64,000 nt of DNA from Eubacterium sp. (GTDB lineage: Bacteria; Bacillota; Clostridia; Lachnospirales; Lachnospiraceae). The position numbers and the translations under genes are program-made. The stretch spans positions 1-64,000 of the forward strand of contig JAIKXQ010000038.1 in the NCBI GenBank assembly GCA_024684035.1. Reading direction: 5' to 3'. Shown one piece after another: positions 18,291 to 28,528 of this stretch (position 1 is the first letter of the stretch; the number at the start of each line of letters is the position of its first letter). The notes beneath the pieces are model-generated. The model was not told the DNA's origin and did not search any database. It saw only the letters and a program-made list of their open reading frames with translations.

Positions 18291-19739
18291 TCACGGATTA
18301 TATCCGCTGTAATCCGCCCCGGAATAACCTCCGCTGTAGTCCGTACCGCCGGTGCCGGAAGTATCGCCGCCGGTATAGCCGCTGTAATCCATCTCACCGG
18401 TTCCCGAATAATCACCGCCGGTATTACCACTGTAATCCGTACCGCCGGTGCCGGAAGTATCGCCGCCGGTATAGCCGCTGTAATCCGTTTCGCCGGTGCC
18501 CGAAGTATCGCCGCCGGTATAGCCGCTGTAATCGGTACCGCCCCCTGTGGAATCCGTAACTGTATAGTCGTTTCCAAGGGTGGACGGATCGAAACTGTTC
18601 TGACTTACATCCACATCATAATCCGAAGTTGTTGATTTCTTCGCGTCCGGGTTCTTCTTGTAATACTCTGCCAGAGCCTTTTTCAGAGACTTGCCGTAGA
18701 GATAATGCTGCAGATAGGCATTCTCCTGTCCAAGATCCGGAACAAGGACGGACATTCCGTTGATGGTCTGTCCTTCATAAGTTCCGTCCACCGGAATCCG
18801 GTAGCTCTTTCCCTTCAGTTCTATACCGCTGGTGGCAACCGTATAGACATAGCCCAGAATCTGGGAGTCTGTCATATCCGTAGTGAAACAGGGGAGAACC
18901 TTGTCGGCAAGTTTAAAAATCTCGCCGAGGCTCATTGCACGCACTTTGTTGAAAGCGGCTGTGAGTACTTTTCTCTGTCTGTCCGTGCGCTCCCAGTCTG
19001 AATTACCGATGTATCGGATTCTCGCATAGGCCAGCGCCTGACTGGAGGTGAGGGAGTTCATACCCGTATGGAGATCCCAGGCCTCCTTGGCCGTGTCGTC
19101 GTTTGAACCGAGACCCGGATAGGTGTTGAGGTAGGTAGCTTCCTCTTCGTTCAACTCGATGTCCAGATCTCCCACCGCCGTCATGGCCTGCAGGAAACCG
19201 TCGAAGTTAACTTCCAGATTTCCGTCAATCTTGACTCCGAAATCCGTCTTGATTACCTTGTCCAGCAGTTTCATACCTCCCAGCATATAGGCCGAGTTGA
19301 TTCTGTTGCTGTCGTATCCCGGAATCGGCACATACATGTCCCTCATCAGTGAGACCATGGTAATCTTCTTTGTCTTCTTGTTGATGCTGCAGATGATCAT
19401 GGAATCTGATCTCTGACCTTTTTCTCCGTTTCGGGCATCCTGTCCGATCAGTAGAATATTGCTGATATCTTTGTCACTCATGACATCAATGTCCGCGTTG
19501 TGGAAATCGACGTCCTTCGCATCCATCGTATTTGAGGACGCGTTCGCATCCTGCTCGAAGACCTGCTGACTCTGTGAGAGAAACGCCTGTCTGTTCGGAT
19601 CTACGTGACGGATCAGACCGAGCTTAGTCTGGACAAGCAGCACTCCGATCAAACCTACCAGCACAAAGCAAAGAGCAATCAGAATCACAACCTTCGCTTT
19701 CAGGGACAGTTTTTTCTTTCTCTTTTTATTCTGACTCAC
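18291..19739 (-). CDS. LytR-CpsA-Psr (LCP) family wall-polymer ligase with repeat tail
   Basis: Membrane-anchored enzyme family that attaches teichoic-acid-like or capsular polymers to peptidoglycan. Basic N-terminus, one membrane segment (about 15-37, VVILIALCFVLVGLIGVLL), LCP domain with DISNILLIGQDARNGEKGQR and DSMIICSINKKTKKITMVSLMRD (about 90-145, conserved Arg/Asp residues visible) and RQRKVLTA near 255. After residue 400 comes a Gly/Tyr/Asp/Ser-rich repeat tail. Target polymer unknown; no other polymer genes adjoin. Confidence 0.93.
   Translation of the reverse strand: MSQNKKRKKKLSLKAKVVILIALCFVLVGLIGVLLVQTKLGLIRHVDPNRQAFLSQSQQVFEQDANASSNTMDAKDVDFHNADIDVMSDKDISNILLIGQDARNGEKGQRSDSMIICSINKKTKKITMVSLMRDMYVPIPGYDSNRINSAYMLGGMKLLDKVIKTDFGVKIDGNLEVNFDGFLQAMTAVGDLDIELNEEEATYLNTYPGLGSNDDTAKEAWDLHTGMNSLTSSQALAYARIRYIGNSDWERTDRQRKVLTAAFNKVRAMSLGEIFKLADKVLPCFTTDMTDSQILGYVYTVATSGIELKGKSYRIPVDGTYEGQTINGMSVLVPDLGQENAYLQHYLYGKSLKKALAEYYKKNPDAKKSTTSDYDVDVSQNSFDPSTLGNDYTVTDSTGGGTDYSGYTGGDTSGTGETDYSGYTGGDTSGTGGTDYSGNTGGDYSGTGEMDYSGYTGGDTSGTGGTDYSGGYSGADYSGYNP
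18294..18536 (-). repeat. Tandem 48-bp coding repeat in LCP protein tail
   Basis: Four 16-residue units and a degenerate fifth, all of the form (T/M)DYSG(Y/N)TGGD(T/Y)SGTG(E/G). The DNA units are near-identical (CCGGTATAGCCGCTGTAATC recurs), as expected for slippage or recombination. The tail is probably extracellular. Confidence 0.9.
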
Positions 19740-19874
19740 GAATATTTATCTCCTTATGTTCAGGTTATCTTCAGACGCCGGAATATCACTTTTTCCACCC
19801 GGCAAGTGGGTATATTTCTGAGCATATTGCAATTGATTTTATCAGCGTACGGTAGGAAAATCAATCCAAACAGC

Positions 19875-19902
19875 AAAAATGGACGCCGAAGCGTCCATTT
19901 TT
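19875..19902 (-). terminator. Terminator of the maltodextrin operon (after glgP)
   Basis: AAAAATGGACGC, loop of four, GCGTCCATTTTT: a perfect stem with T run, 77 bases beyond the glgP stop. Confidence 0.88.
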
Positions 19903-19978
19903 GTCGTTTTTTCGGTAAATATGAAGATTGCGATCCGAAGGTTTTCGCAGTTTTCACCACAAAAACCCAAAGAATTTG

Positions 19979-22246
19979 TCACGAAAGAGTCCAAATATCC
20001 TTGTTGTACTGTTCGATGGTTCGATCCGATGAGAAGTATCCGGCCTTCGCAATGTTGATCAGCTCTTTCCTGTACCAGCTTCTGCGATCCTCGTAATCCT
20101 CGAAGACCTTCTCTTTGATCTTGATGTACTCTTTCAGATCCAGAAGGGTCATGAACCAGTCCTTTGATACCAGCTCATGATGCAGTCTCTCAAGCGCCAC
20201 CGGATCTCCCACTTCAAGAACTTCGTCGCTGACGATGAAATCCACCAGCTTGTGAATCAGAGCATCCGTCTTGTAGAAGTCTGCAGACTTGTAGGATGCC
20301 TTCTCATACAGGTCAACGACATAATCAGAACTCTTTCCGAAGATATAAATGTTGTCGTCTCCCACGAGTTCGTGAATCTCCACGTTCGCTCCGTCTTCCG
20401 TTCCCAGAGTGACCGCTCCGTTCAGCATAAACTTCATGTTGCCGGTTCCGGAGGCCTCCTTGGAGGCAAGGGAGATCTGTTCCGAGATATCTGCGGCCGG
20501 AATAAGCATCTCCGCCTTCGTGACATTGTAGTTCTCGATCATCACAACCTTGAGATACGGGCTCACCTCAGGATCACTTGCCGTGATCTGCTGCAGGCAG
20601 AGGATCAGGTGGATGATGTCTTTGGCGATGGTATATGCGGGAGCCGCTTTCGCACCGAAGATCATCGTAATGGGTCTCTCCGGCAGATGTCCGCTCTTGA
20701 TCTCCATATACTTATAGATCGCGTAGAGAGCATTCATCTGCTGACGTTTATACTCGTGCAGACGCTTGATCTGCACGTCGAAAATCGAGCTTACATCCAG
20801 ATCGATGTTCTGTGTCTGATACAGGTAACGGGCCGCCTTTCTCTTATTGTGATTCCGGATTCTTCCGATCTCACGGAGAACAGTCTCGTCATCCTTAAAC
20901 TGCAGGAGCTTCTCCAGCTCCATGGCATTTTTGCGGAAGCCTGAACCGATCAGCTTCTCGATATACGCAGTGAGCTCCGGATTGGCAGCGATGAGCCAGC
21001 GGCGGAAGGTGATACCGTTGGTCTTGTTGTTGAATTTCTCCGGATAGAGCTTGTAGAAATTATTGAGCTCCGACTTCTTCAGAATGTCTGTGTGAAGAGA
21101 AGCTACACCGTTTACCGAGTGGCCGTAGTGGATGTCCATGGATGCCATGTGAACCAGATTATCTTCATCGATAATGTAGGTGGTCTCATCTTTGACTTTC
21201 GCCTTCACCCTCTTGTCCAGCTCACGGATGATCGGAAGCAACTGTGGAACAGCCTCCTGGAGATAGTCGATCGGCCATTTCTCCAGAGCCTCTGCCAGAA
21301 TGGTATGGTTTGTGTAGGCGCAGGTCTTTGTCACGATCTCCACTGCCTCATCCATCTCAAAGCCCCTCTTCAAGAGCAGACGGATCAGCTCCGGAATAAC
21401 CATGGACGGGTGGGTATCATTGATCTGGATCGCAACGTGCTTGTCCAGCTCATGAAGATTGACTCTTCTCTCCTCAGCCTCTTTCAGAATCAGCTGTGCA
21501 GCATTGCTCACCATGAAGTACTGCTGGTATACGCGGAGGATCCGGCCCTTGCGGTCACTGTCATCCGGGTAGAGGAACAGAGTCAGGTTTCTCGGAATAT
21601 CATCTTTGTCAAAGTCGATACCTCCCTGTTTCACCATGTTGTCGTCCACAGAGTCCAGATCAAAGAGGTGGAGACGGTTGCATTTGCCGGTCTCATAACC
21701 CGGAATATCGATATCGTACATCGTGGAACGCAGGGTAAACCGTCCGAAGTTGACCTCAAAGCTCACCGGTCTTTTCTCCAGCCAGCTCTCCTTGCGGATC
21801 CAGGGATTGATCACTTCATGCTGCTTGTTGTTTACAAACTCCTGGCGGAACAGTCCATAGTGGTAATTCAGTCCGATACCGTCGCCGGCCAGATTCAGGG
21901 TGGCGATGGAATCCAGGAAACAGGCTGCGAGACGTCCGAGGCCTCCGTTTCCAAGAGATGGCTCCATCTCCAGATCCTCCACATCAGATACTGTGAGATG
22001 ATATTTGGACAGAGCCTGATTCACCGTATCGTAAAGTCCGAGGTTGATCAGGTTGTTTGAGAGCAGTTTTCCGATGAGAAATTCCGCGGAGATGTAATAG
22101 ACCTTCTTATCTCCGGCAACCTTCGGTCTTCCTTCAAGTTCCTGCTTTGTAATCTCCATCAGTGCCTCAAAGATCTCCTCCCGGGTACTGTCTTTGAGTG
22201 TTCGTCCGAAGCGGGTCTTAAGTATGTTGTTGATTCTTTCTTCCAT
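19979..22246 (-). CDS. glgP: Glycogen/maltodextrin phosphorylase
   Basis: PLP enzyme that releases glucose 1-phosphate from alpha-1,4-glucans. [13 protein letters not shown] near residue 105, [12 protein letters not shown] near 480 and the PLP-lysine site [22 protein letters not shown] near 575-597 (Lys in NMKF). 755 residues, the short Firmicute form. Last gene of the mal operon, 33 bp after malQ, so it probably acts on dextrins extended by MalQ as well as on glycogen. Confidence 0.96.
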   Translation of the reverse strand: MEERINNILKTRFGRTLKDSTREEIFEALMEITKQELEGRPKVAGDKKVYYISAEFLIGKLLSNNLINLGLYDTVNQALSKYHLTVSDVEDLEMEPSLGNGGLGRLAACFLDSIATLNLAGDGIGLNYHYGLFRQEFVNNKQHEVINPWIRKESWLEKRPVSFEVNFGRFTLRSTMYDIDIPGYETGKCNRLHLFDLDSVDDNMVKQGGIDFDKDDIPRNLTLFLYPDDSDRKGRILRVYQQYFMVSNAAQLILKEAEERRVNLHELDKHVAIQINDTHPSMVIPELIRLLLKRGFEMDEAVEIVTKTCAYTNHTILAEALEKWPIDYLQEAVPQLLPIIRELDKRVKAKVKDETTYIIDEDNLVHMASMDIHYGHSVNGVASLHTDILKKSELNNFYKLYPEKFNNKTNGITFRRWLIAANPELTAYIEKLIGSGFRKNAMELEKLLQFKDDETVLREIGRIRNHNKRKAARYLYQTQNIDLDVSSIFDVQIKRLHEYKRQQMNALYAIYKYMEIKSGHLPERPITMIFGAKAAPAYTIAKDIIHLILCLQQITASDPEVSPYLKVVMIENYNVTKAEMLIPAADISEQISLASKEASGTGNMKFMLNGAVTLGTEDGANVEIHELVGDDNIYIFGKSSDYVVDLYEKASYKSADFYKTDALIHKLVDFIVSDEVLEVGDPVALERLHHELVSKDWFMTLLDLKEYIKIKEKVFEDYEDRRSWYRKELINIAKAGYFSSDRTIEQYNKDIWTLS

Positions 22247-22279
22247 AACTCGTTATTCTCCTATTCAGACCACCGCATG

Positions 22280-23761
22280 TCACGGCTGTCTGCTGTACAG
22301 TTCTGTCATATGACGCATGAGACCGGCAGTCTTATCATCCATCTGCCCGTCAAGCAGTCTCCATTTCCAGTTTTCCCCCAGTGTATTGGGCGTATTCACT
22401 CTCGCGCTGCCATCCAGCTCCAGCCAGTCCTGCATGGGAATGATACAAATCTTTGCCACGCTGGACATTCCGAGACGAATGACATCCTCGGCCTTCGTCA
22501 CGATTTTTCCGGCATAAGCATCCAGATGCTTCTTCGTAGACTCCGGAATCGTCTTCAGCCACCCAAGTACGGTGTCGTTGTCGTGTGTGCCCGTGTAAAC
22601 GATGCAATTAGGCTCGTAGTTATGAGGGAGATAGAGATTTTTATCATCACCGTCAAAGGCGAATTCCAGAATCTTCATTCCGGGAAAACCGGAGGCCGCC
22701 ACCATTTCCCTCACTTCATCCGTGAGCATTCCGAGATCCTCGGCAATGAACCGCACTTCACCGTTTTCTCTCTCGAGGATTTCGAAGGGTTCCAATCCGG
22801 GACCTTTCTCCCAGTGACCGTTCTCAGCCGTGGTATCACCGTAAGGAATACTCCAGTAGTCATTGAATCCCCGGAAATGATCGATCCTCACCACGTCGCA
22901 GATCTCCTGCATATGCCGCAGCCTTCGAATCCACCAGCTGTATCCCGTTTTCCTGTGATAGTCCCAGTCATACAGAGGGTTTCCCCACAGCTGACCCGTG
23001 GCAGAAAAAGCATCCGGCGGACAGCCGGCAACTCCCAGAGGCTGCTTCTGATCGTCGAACTGGAAGAGCAGGGGCTCGGCCCAGGCATCCGCGCTGTCCA
23101 TAGCCACATAGATCGGTATATCTCCGATAATCTCTATTCCCTTCCCGTTGGCATATGCCTTCAGTTCTTTCCACTGGGAGAAAAACTCATACTGAAGAAA
23201 CGCGTAGAAAAAAAGATCGTCTCCGGCTTCTTCCCGAACCTTCGCAAGAGCTTCTTCCTTGTGATCCCGCAGCTCCTCCGGCCAGAGACTCCAGTTCTTC
23301 TGTTGCTGTCTTTCTTTGATCACACTGTACAGACAGTACTCCTCCAGCCAGTCTCGTTGTTTTTCCCTGAAACTCTCAAAGTCTGTCAGATCTCCGCTTT
23401 CCCGGAACCGGTCTGCCGCGATCCGCAAAACCTTGAACCTGGTCTTCGACAGTTTCTCATAGTCGATGTATTCTTCGGATCCTCCCGTGGCATCATAGGA
23501 AGCACATTCCTCTTCCGTCAGCAGCCCTTCTTCACAGAGTTTCTCGAGGGAAATCAACAGCGGACTTCCCGCAAATGTGGAAAAAGACTGGTAGGGGGAG
23601 TCCCCGTACCCTGTAGGTCCCAGCGGAAGAATCTGCCAGTAGGACTGGGCCGCGTCCGCCAGAAAATCCACAAATTCATACGCATCTTTTGAGAAGCCTC
23701 CGATACCATACTTCGTCGGAAGAGCGGTCACCGGAAGCAGAACTCCACTTGCTCTTTTCAT
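22280..23761 (-). CDS. malQ: 4-alpha-glucanotransferase (first copy)
   Basis: GH77 amylomaltase that transfers maltosyl units between dextrins. Substrate-site GDIPIYVAMDSADAW near residue 213, nucleophile region VVRIDHFRGFNDYW near 290, acid/base FIAEDLGMLTDEVRE near 337 and GTHDNDTVLGW near 390. 493 residues. It starts 9 bp after the malR stop. A second malQ lies just beyond malR. Confidence 0.95.
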   Translation of the reverse strand: MKRASGVLLPVTALPTKYGIGGFSKDAYEFVDFLADAAQSYWQILPLGPTGYGDSPYQSFSTFAGSPLLISLEKLCEEGLLTEEECASYDATGGSEEYIDYEKLSKTRFKVLRIAADRFRESGDLTDFESFREKQRDWLEEYCLYSVIKERQQQKNWSLWPEELRDHKEEALAKVREEAGDDLFFYAFLQYEFFSQWKELKAYANGKGIEIIGDIPIYVAMDSADAWAEPLLFQFDDQKQPLGVAGCPPDAFSATGQLWGNPLYDWDYHRKTGYSWWIRRLRHMQEICDVVRIDHFRGFNDYWSIPYGDTTAENGHWEKGPGLEPFEILERENGEVRFIAEDLGMLTDEVREMVAASGFPGMKILEFAFDGDDKNLYLPHNYEPNCIVYTGTHDNDTVLGWLKTIPESTKKHLDAYAGKIVTKAEDVIRLGMSSVAKICIIPMQDWLELDGSARVNTPNTLGENWKWRLLDGQMDDKTAGLMRHMTELYSRQP

Positions 23762-23770
23762 AATTCAACC

Positions 23771-24814
23771 TCAGCTATTCGAAATAAACTTAACCGAATC
23801 TCTTTCCAACAGTTCCGCGTCGTAAATCAGATGTTTCCGTTCGCGGCTGCCGTTGATCTGCTTCATCAGCATCTGTACAGAGGACTCCACCAACTCCTCC
23901 ACCGGCTGTTTCACTGTTGTCAGCGACGGCTGCATATAGCGCGTCATCTCTATTCCGTCAAAGCCAATGACCGAACAGTCCTCCGGTATCCGTTTGCCCG
24001 CGTCATAAAGCGCCTTATAGGCTCCCATGGCCATTCTGTCTGAGATCACAAAAGCTGCCGTAAATTCCGTTCCTGATTCAAGCATTTTTTTCATGGTGGC
24101 ATAACCGTTTGCCTCTGTAAACTCCGGTATGCCGTCATCCATATAACCCACCAGTTCCTCGTCGAAGGCAATTCCGTTCTCCTCCAACGCCTTTCTGTAC
24201 CCGCGGAGTCGCAGTCGTCCTACCGTCAGATCATCCTTCTGACCGGTAATGATCGCAATCCTTCGGTGTCCCTTTCTGATGAGATACTCCACGACCTTAT
24301 GCGCCTCTCCGGAGTCATCGATCGACACCGTGGAAACCCGCGGAAGAACATTGTCCTCGTGGCTTAAGCCTGCCACGGAACAGAGAACCATAGGAATACG
24401 GATGTTCTCCAGAATTTTCTCCGGGTAGTTCATTTTTCCTCCGAGAAAAATGATTCCCTTCAACCGCTTCTCCTTGGCGATCGCCTCTGCCACATATCCC
24501 TCATCCGCGTCACCGCCTACGGTATGCAGCAGATACTGATAGCCCAGATCCTCCAGCCTCTTCTGGAAGTACGGGAACATTCCCTGGAAGAACGGATTGT
24601 TGATACCTTTCACGATCAGGGCAACGGTGTTGGACTCTGTCATTTTCAGATTCCTGGCACTGTTGTTCGGGATGTAATTGAACTCCCGGACAACCTCCAT
24701 GACCCGTTCACGTGTCTTTGCGTTGATTGTCGGATCATTATTGATGGCTCTTGAAACCGTACTGATACTGACATTGCAGATTCTCGCAATGTCTTTGATT
24801 GTTAATGCCGCCAT
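23771..24814 (-). CDS. malR: LacI-family regulator, probable maltose repressor
   Basis: N-terminal helix-turn-helix LTIKDIARICNVSISTVSRAINNDPTIN (residues 3-30, hinge to about 60), then a periplasmic-binding-type effector domain. 347 residues. It is encoded inside the mal operon between two malQ genes. GAAACGTTTTC-type half-palindromes before malE and galM are the likely operators; the effector is probably maltose or a phosphorylated sugar. Assignment to mal control is inferred from position. Confidence 0.85.
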   Translation of the reverse strand: MAALTIKDIARICNVSISTVSRAINNDPTINAKTRERVMEVVREFNYIPNNSARNLKMTESNTVALIVKGINNPFFQGMFPYFQKRLEDLGYQYLLHTVGGDADEGYVAEAIAKEKRLKGIIFLGGKMNYPEKILENIRIPMVLCSVAGLSHEDNVLPRVSTVSIDDSGEAHKVVEYLIRKGHRRIAIITGQKDDLTVGRLRLRGYRKALEENGIAFDEELVGYMDDGIPEFTEANGYATMKKMLESGTEFTAAFVISDRMAMGAYKALYDAGKRIPEDCSVIGFDGIEMTRYMQPSLTTVKQPVEELVESSVQMLMKQINGSRERKHLIYDAELLERDSVKFISNS

Positions 24815-24924
24815 ACATCCTTCTTTCCGGCAATTACAGTTATTCCATCGCCACTCCTTCGTTGTCAGGAGCTTCCGGTACGACCGTCACTTTACGAAAG
24901 GACGGAAAATTCCGGCGTTCATAG

Positions 24925-26436
24925 TCATTGCCTGTCGCTTTCGCTGCCGCATCTGCCGTACGCAGTGGTCATTCTGTGCATCCGTGCCGCAAGTTCCTCG
25001 TCCAAATCTCCGGGAGCGACTCTCCATGTCCAGTTCTTTCCCAGAGTGCTTGGCTGATTGATCCTCGCGCGGTTGTCCAGCCCCAGCCAGTCCTGCATCG
25101 GAATGATACAGAGATCCGCCACGGAGGCCTCGGCCAGATTGATGCAGCCGTCTACAAGTACCTGATCTTCATCGCTCCTGGTATGAAGGTACGTCCTCAG
25201 CTCCTCTCTCTCTTTGGGAAGAATGCTTCCCAGCCAGCCCGCCAGTGTCTCATTGTCATGTGTACCCGTGTACACAACACAATTCTTCGTGTAATTATGT
25301 GGAAAATACGCGTCTCTGTTGCTTGAATCTCTGGAATCGAACGCAAATTCTATGATTTTCATATTCGGATATCCGGACTGCACCACCATCTCTCTCACAG
25401 AGTCGGTGATGTATCCGAGATCCTCCGCTATAATCTGAATATTGCCTAGCTTTTCTTTTATTTTTCGGAAGAGCTTCATGCCGGGTCCCTTGACCCATCT
25501 GCCGTTCTTCGCAGTGTCTTCACCTGCCGGTATTGAGTAGTATTCGTCAAAACCGCGAAAATGATCTATTCTAATAATATCATAGAATTCCCGGCATTTG
25601 CTGATTCTTTTTAACCACCAGTCATAGTTTGTCTGCTCATGGTAATCCCAGTCATAGAGGGGATTTCCCCACAACTGTCCCGTGGCGGAAAAACCGTCCG
25701 GCGGGCATCCTGCCACTCTGGAGGGCAGGTTCTCATCGTCCGTCTGGAAGAGTTCCGGACTTGCCCAGAAATCGGCGCTGTCCGGAGACACATAGATCGG
25801 AATATCTCCGATGATTTCCACTCCCCTGCTGTTGGCATACTCTTTCAGAGCAAACCATTCTCTGGTGAATTCATACTGCAAAAATTCATAGAAGAGAATA
25901 TCATCCGCAAGCTCTTCTCTGTATCGGGCGAGCGCCTCCGGTTTCCGGAACCGGATCTCGTCATCCCAGAAGGAAAAACCTGCGCCGCCGAAAGAATCCT
26001 TCACCGCCATAAACAGCGCGTAATCTTCAATCCAGAAGCTGTTTTCCTCGAGATACTCCGAAAAACCCGGGTTCTCTCTCTGTTTCCAGACCTCAAAAGC
26101 TTTTCTCAAAATCCTGTATCTGCTGTTGTAGAGATAACCGTAGTCCACCGCCTCTTCCGGCGCGTCTTTCGCCAGTTCCTCACAGTCTTCCTCAGTGAGC
26201 AGTCCCTGTTTCTTCAGCTCATCTGGGCTGATGAAATAAGGATTGCCGGCAAAGGTGGAAAAGGACTGATAGGGTGAATCCCCGTAGCCTGTGGGTCCGA
26301 TGGGAAGAATCTGCCAGCAGCTCTGACCCGCTTCCCTCAGAAAATCCACAAACCGTCTTCCCTCTTCCGAAAAGTCACCGATCCCGTACCTGCCCGGAAG
26401 ACTGAAGATCGGCATTAATACACCACTTTTTCGCAC
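24925..26436 (-). CDS. malQ: 4-alpha-glucanotransferase (second copy)
   Basis: GH77 paralogue of the product at 22280: GDIPIYVSPDSADFWA, IIRIDHFRGFDEYYSIP, IIAEDLGYITDSVREM and GTHDNETLAGW are all intact, so both copies look active. 503 residues. 27 bp after malG. The two copies are clearly diverged in sequence, so they are not a recent duplication. Confidence 0.95.
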   Translation of the reverse strand: MRKSGVLMPIFSLPGRYGIGDFSEEGRRFVDFLREAGQSCWQILPIGPTGYGDSPYQSFSTFAGNPYFISPDELKKQGLLTEEDCEELAKDAPEEAVDYGYLYNSRYRILRKAFEVWKQRENPGFSEYLEENSFWIEDYALFMAVKDSFGGAGFSFWDDEIRFRKPEALARYREELADDILFYEFLQYEFTREWFALKEYANSRGVEIIGDIPIYVSPDSADFWASPELFQTDDENLPSRVAGCPPDGFSATGQLWGNPLYDWDYHEQTNYDWWLKRISKCREFYDIIRIDHFRGFDEYYSIPAGEDTAKNGRWVKGPGMKLFRKIKEKLGNIQIIAEDLGYITDSVREMVVQSGYPNMKIIEFAFDSRDSSNRDAYFPHNYTKNCVVYTGTHDNETLAGWLGSILPKEREELRTYLHTRSDEDQVLVDGCINLAEASVADLCIIPMQDWLGLDNRARINQPSTLGKNWTWRVAPGDLDEELAARMHRMTTAYGRCGSESDRQ

Positions 26437-26463
26437 TTGAATCTTCCTTTCTCTGTGCGGCGA

Positions 26464-27369
26464 TCAGCCCTTGACAGCTCCTGCCACAACACCTTCGATA
26501 ATGTACTTCTGTACAGCCATGTAGAATACGACGATGGGCACGATTGCCATGACAAGAACCGCCATCATTGCGCCCCAGTCCACCTGTCCGTGGGACTGTT
26601 TCAGGAACTGAACCGCAATCGGAATCGTCTTGTACTTATTGATATTGAGTACAAGGCTCGGCAGAAGGTAATCGTTCCAGATCCACATGGCATCCAGGAT
26701 CGCAACCGTAATAAGTGTAGGTTTCATAATCGGAAGAACAATGCGGAAATAGGTCTGAATCGGCGAGCAGCCGTCAATCATAGCCGCCTCTTCGATCTCG
26801 ATAGGAATCTGTTTAACGAAACCGGTGAACATGAACACCGCCAGACCGGCTCCGAAGCCCAGATATACCACGCAGATTCCCAGAGGATTCGACAGATGAA
26901 GAATATTCGCAAATTTGGAGAGTGTGAACATAACCATCTGGAAAGGCACGATCATGGAGAACATGCACAATACATAAATGGTCTTTGTGGCAATGGTTTT
27001 TACCCTCACAATGTACCAGGCCGTCATGGAACAGCACAGAACAATCAGTCCAACCGACACAACAGTGATGAACAGAGAGGTTCCGAATACTTTAAAGAAA
27101 TCGGTCTGTTTGATGGCACTCTCATAGTTCATGAAGCCCACGAAGGTCTTCTTGATGCCCATCCACCAGAGTTTCCATCCTCTGCCTACAGGCACATTGC
27201 TGATTCCGAAGGGATTCTGAAAAATATATGCTTTTCTCTTGAAAGAGTTCAGGAGAACAATGAGCATCGGCGCGATCCACAGAATTGACAGAATCACGAA
27301 GAATACAGTGAGCACGCCCCCGTGTTTCGGACTCTTTGCCGTCGCTAATTTCGTTTTTTTACCAGCCAT
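26464..27369 (-). CDS. malG: Maltodextrin ABC transporter permease MalG-like
   Basis: Inner-membrane permease with six membrane segments. The EAA loop EAAMIDGCSPIQTYFRIVLPIMKPTL (about residues 190-215), which docks the ATPase, is intact. 301 residues. Its first base coincides with the last base of malF. No mal ATPase gene lies here: a shared MsmK/MalK-type ATPase elsewhere is expected. Confidence 0.93.
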   Translation of the reverse strand: MAGKKTKLATAKSPKHGGVLTVFFVILSILWIAPMLIVLLNSFKRKAYIFQNPFGISNVPVGRGWKLWWMGIKKTFVGFMNYESAIKQTDFFKVFGTSLFITVVSVGLIVLCCSMTAWYIVRVKTIATKTIYVLCMFSMIVPFQMVMFTLSKFANILHLSNPLGICVVYLGFGAGLAVFMFTGFVKQIPIEIEEAAMIDGCSPIQTYFRIVLPIMKPTLITVAILDAMWIWNDYLLPSLVLNINKYKTIPIAVQFLKQSHGQVDWGAMMAVLVMAIVPIVVFYMAVQKYIIEGVVAGAVKG

Positions 27370-28226
27370 TAAAGTTCTACCTCCTTGCGGGTCGTGATCT
27401 TATTCTGCGCAAGCGCAATGATCGCTACAAAGATAAAGAAAAGCACAGCTTTTGCCTGTCCTACTCCCTGCCATCCGGTTGTTCCGTACATAGTATTGTA
27501 GATATTCAGCGCCAGGAGCTCCGACATCTTGCCCGGATTTCCGCCGGTCAGCGCCAGGTTCTGGTCGAAGAGTTTAAATCCGTTTGTAAGCGTAAGGAAG
27601 GTACAGATGGTGATGGTAGGTCTCAGCATCGGAAGGATTACCGATTTCAGAAGCTGGAAGTTGTTCGCTCCGTCGATTTTTGCAGCTTCAATGAGATCCG
27701 GTGAGATATTCTGAATTCCCGCCACATAGATAATCATCATGTATCCGATCTGCTGCCAGCAGACAACAGCGACCAGTCCCCAGAAGGCTGTCCACTGGGT
27801 GGACACGATGGTCATGGAATGCTTCTGAAGAATGGCGTTGAAGATCATCAGCCAGATATAGGAAAGAACAATTCCGCCGATCAGGTTCGGAAGGAAAAAG
27901 GATGTCCGGAAAAGGTTCGTTCCCTTGATGCCCTTCGTGAGCGCCATGGCAATGGCAAAGGACGCCACGTTAATAATCAGAACGGTCACCAGCGTAAACA
28001 GCATGGTGTACCACAGGGAATGAAGGAACGTCGTATCCAGTTTCCCGTTGACGAAAAGGATTCTTGTGTAGTTCAGCAGTCCTGTAAACTTCCAGTCTGT
28101 TACAGTCGTGAACTTACAGAAGGAAAGAAAAATACCATAGATAAATGGTACGATGAATCCGATCACGAACGCAGCCATCGTCGGCAGCACAAAGACCGGC
28201 CAGTATTTTCTCATTGTCTTTTGCAT
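27369..28226 (-). CDS. malF: Maltodextrin ABC transporter permease MalF-like
   Basis: Permease partner of MalG; EAA loop EAAKIDGANNFQLLKSVILPMLRPT near residue 190. The chosen start is ATG at 28226 (MQKTMRKYWPVFVL), preceded by AAGGAG at good spacing and giving 285 residues, the family norm. The frame is open for 93 more codons upstream, but those run through the family A repeat and the malE terminator and are not protein-like. Confidence 0.93.
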   Translation of the reverse strand: MQKTMRKYWPVFVLPTMAAFVIGFIVPFIYGIFLSFCKFTTVTDWKFTGLLNYTRILFVNGKLDTTFLHSLWYTMLFTLVTVLIINVASFAIAMALTKGIKGTNLFRTSFFLPNLIGGIVLSYIWLMIFNAILQKHSMTIVSTQWTAFWGLVAVVCWQQIGYMMIIYVAGIQNISPDLIEAAKIDGANNFQLLKSVILPMLRPTITICTFLTLTNGFKLFDQNLALTGGNPGKMSELLALNIYNTMYGTTGWQGVGQAKAVLFFIFVAIIALAQNKITTRKEVEL

Positions 28227-28307
28227 AAAACTCCTTGCCTGCCGCATCGCAAGCAGCAAATAAAAATCTGATGGATGATAGGAACTTTGATTTCCCTGAT
28301 ATAAAAA

Positions 28308-28426
28308 GAATGTCGCAAGCGACATTCTCGCGCCGAGCGCGGATGCAACGCATCTACATATCGCGCGAGTGCGCATCCTGCGGAGCGTTCTGGTATAGGG
28401 ATTGCGAAGCAATTTCCTATACCAGA
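28308..28426. repeat. Family A structured repeat in malE-malF junction
   Basis: Three parts: GAATGTCGC-AA-GCGACATTC (28308-28327), a core of about 65 bases identical to the copy at 58972, and a terminal hairpin CTGGTATAGG...CCTATACCAG (28390-28425) around GCGAAGC. A further palindrome GTCCGCAAGCGGAC follows at 28432-28445. It lies inside the operon, between malE and malF. Confidence 0.9.
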
Positions 28427-28463
28427 ACAAAGTCCGCAAGCGGACCTCGCGCTTGATACAAGA

Positions 28464-28500
28464 GAAAATGGATGAGTGAACCCGCCACTCACCCATTTTT
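28464..28500 (-). terminator. Hairpin after malE, possible partial terminator
   Basis: Minus strand AATGGGTGAGTG pairs with CACTCATCCATT, then TTCTCTTG. The T run is weak, so leaky termination or 3'-end protection of malE mRNA is plausible. Confidence 0.7.
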
Positions 28501-28528
28501 CTCAAACATGAAATATAAGGAGGTTAGA

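Noticed and set aside
18294..18536. Possible CRISPR-like array
   Set aside because: The units are contiguous, in frame and code for the LCP tail; there are no spacers.
28227..28505. N-terminal extension of malF by 93 codons
   Set aside because: It translates the family A repeat and the malE hairpin; the ATG at 28226 has a good ribosome site and gives the normal protein length.
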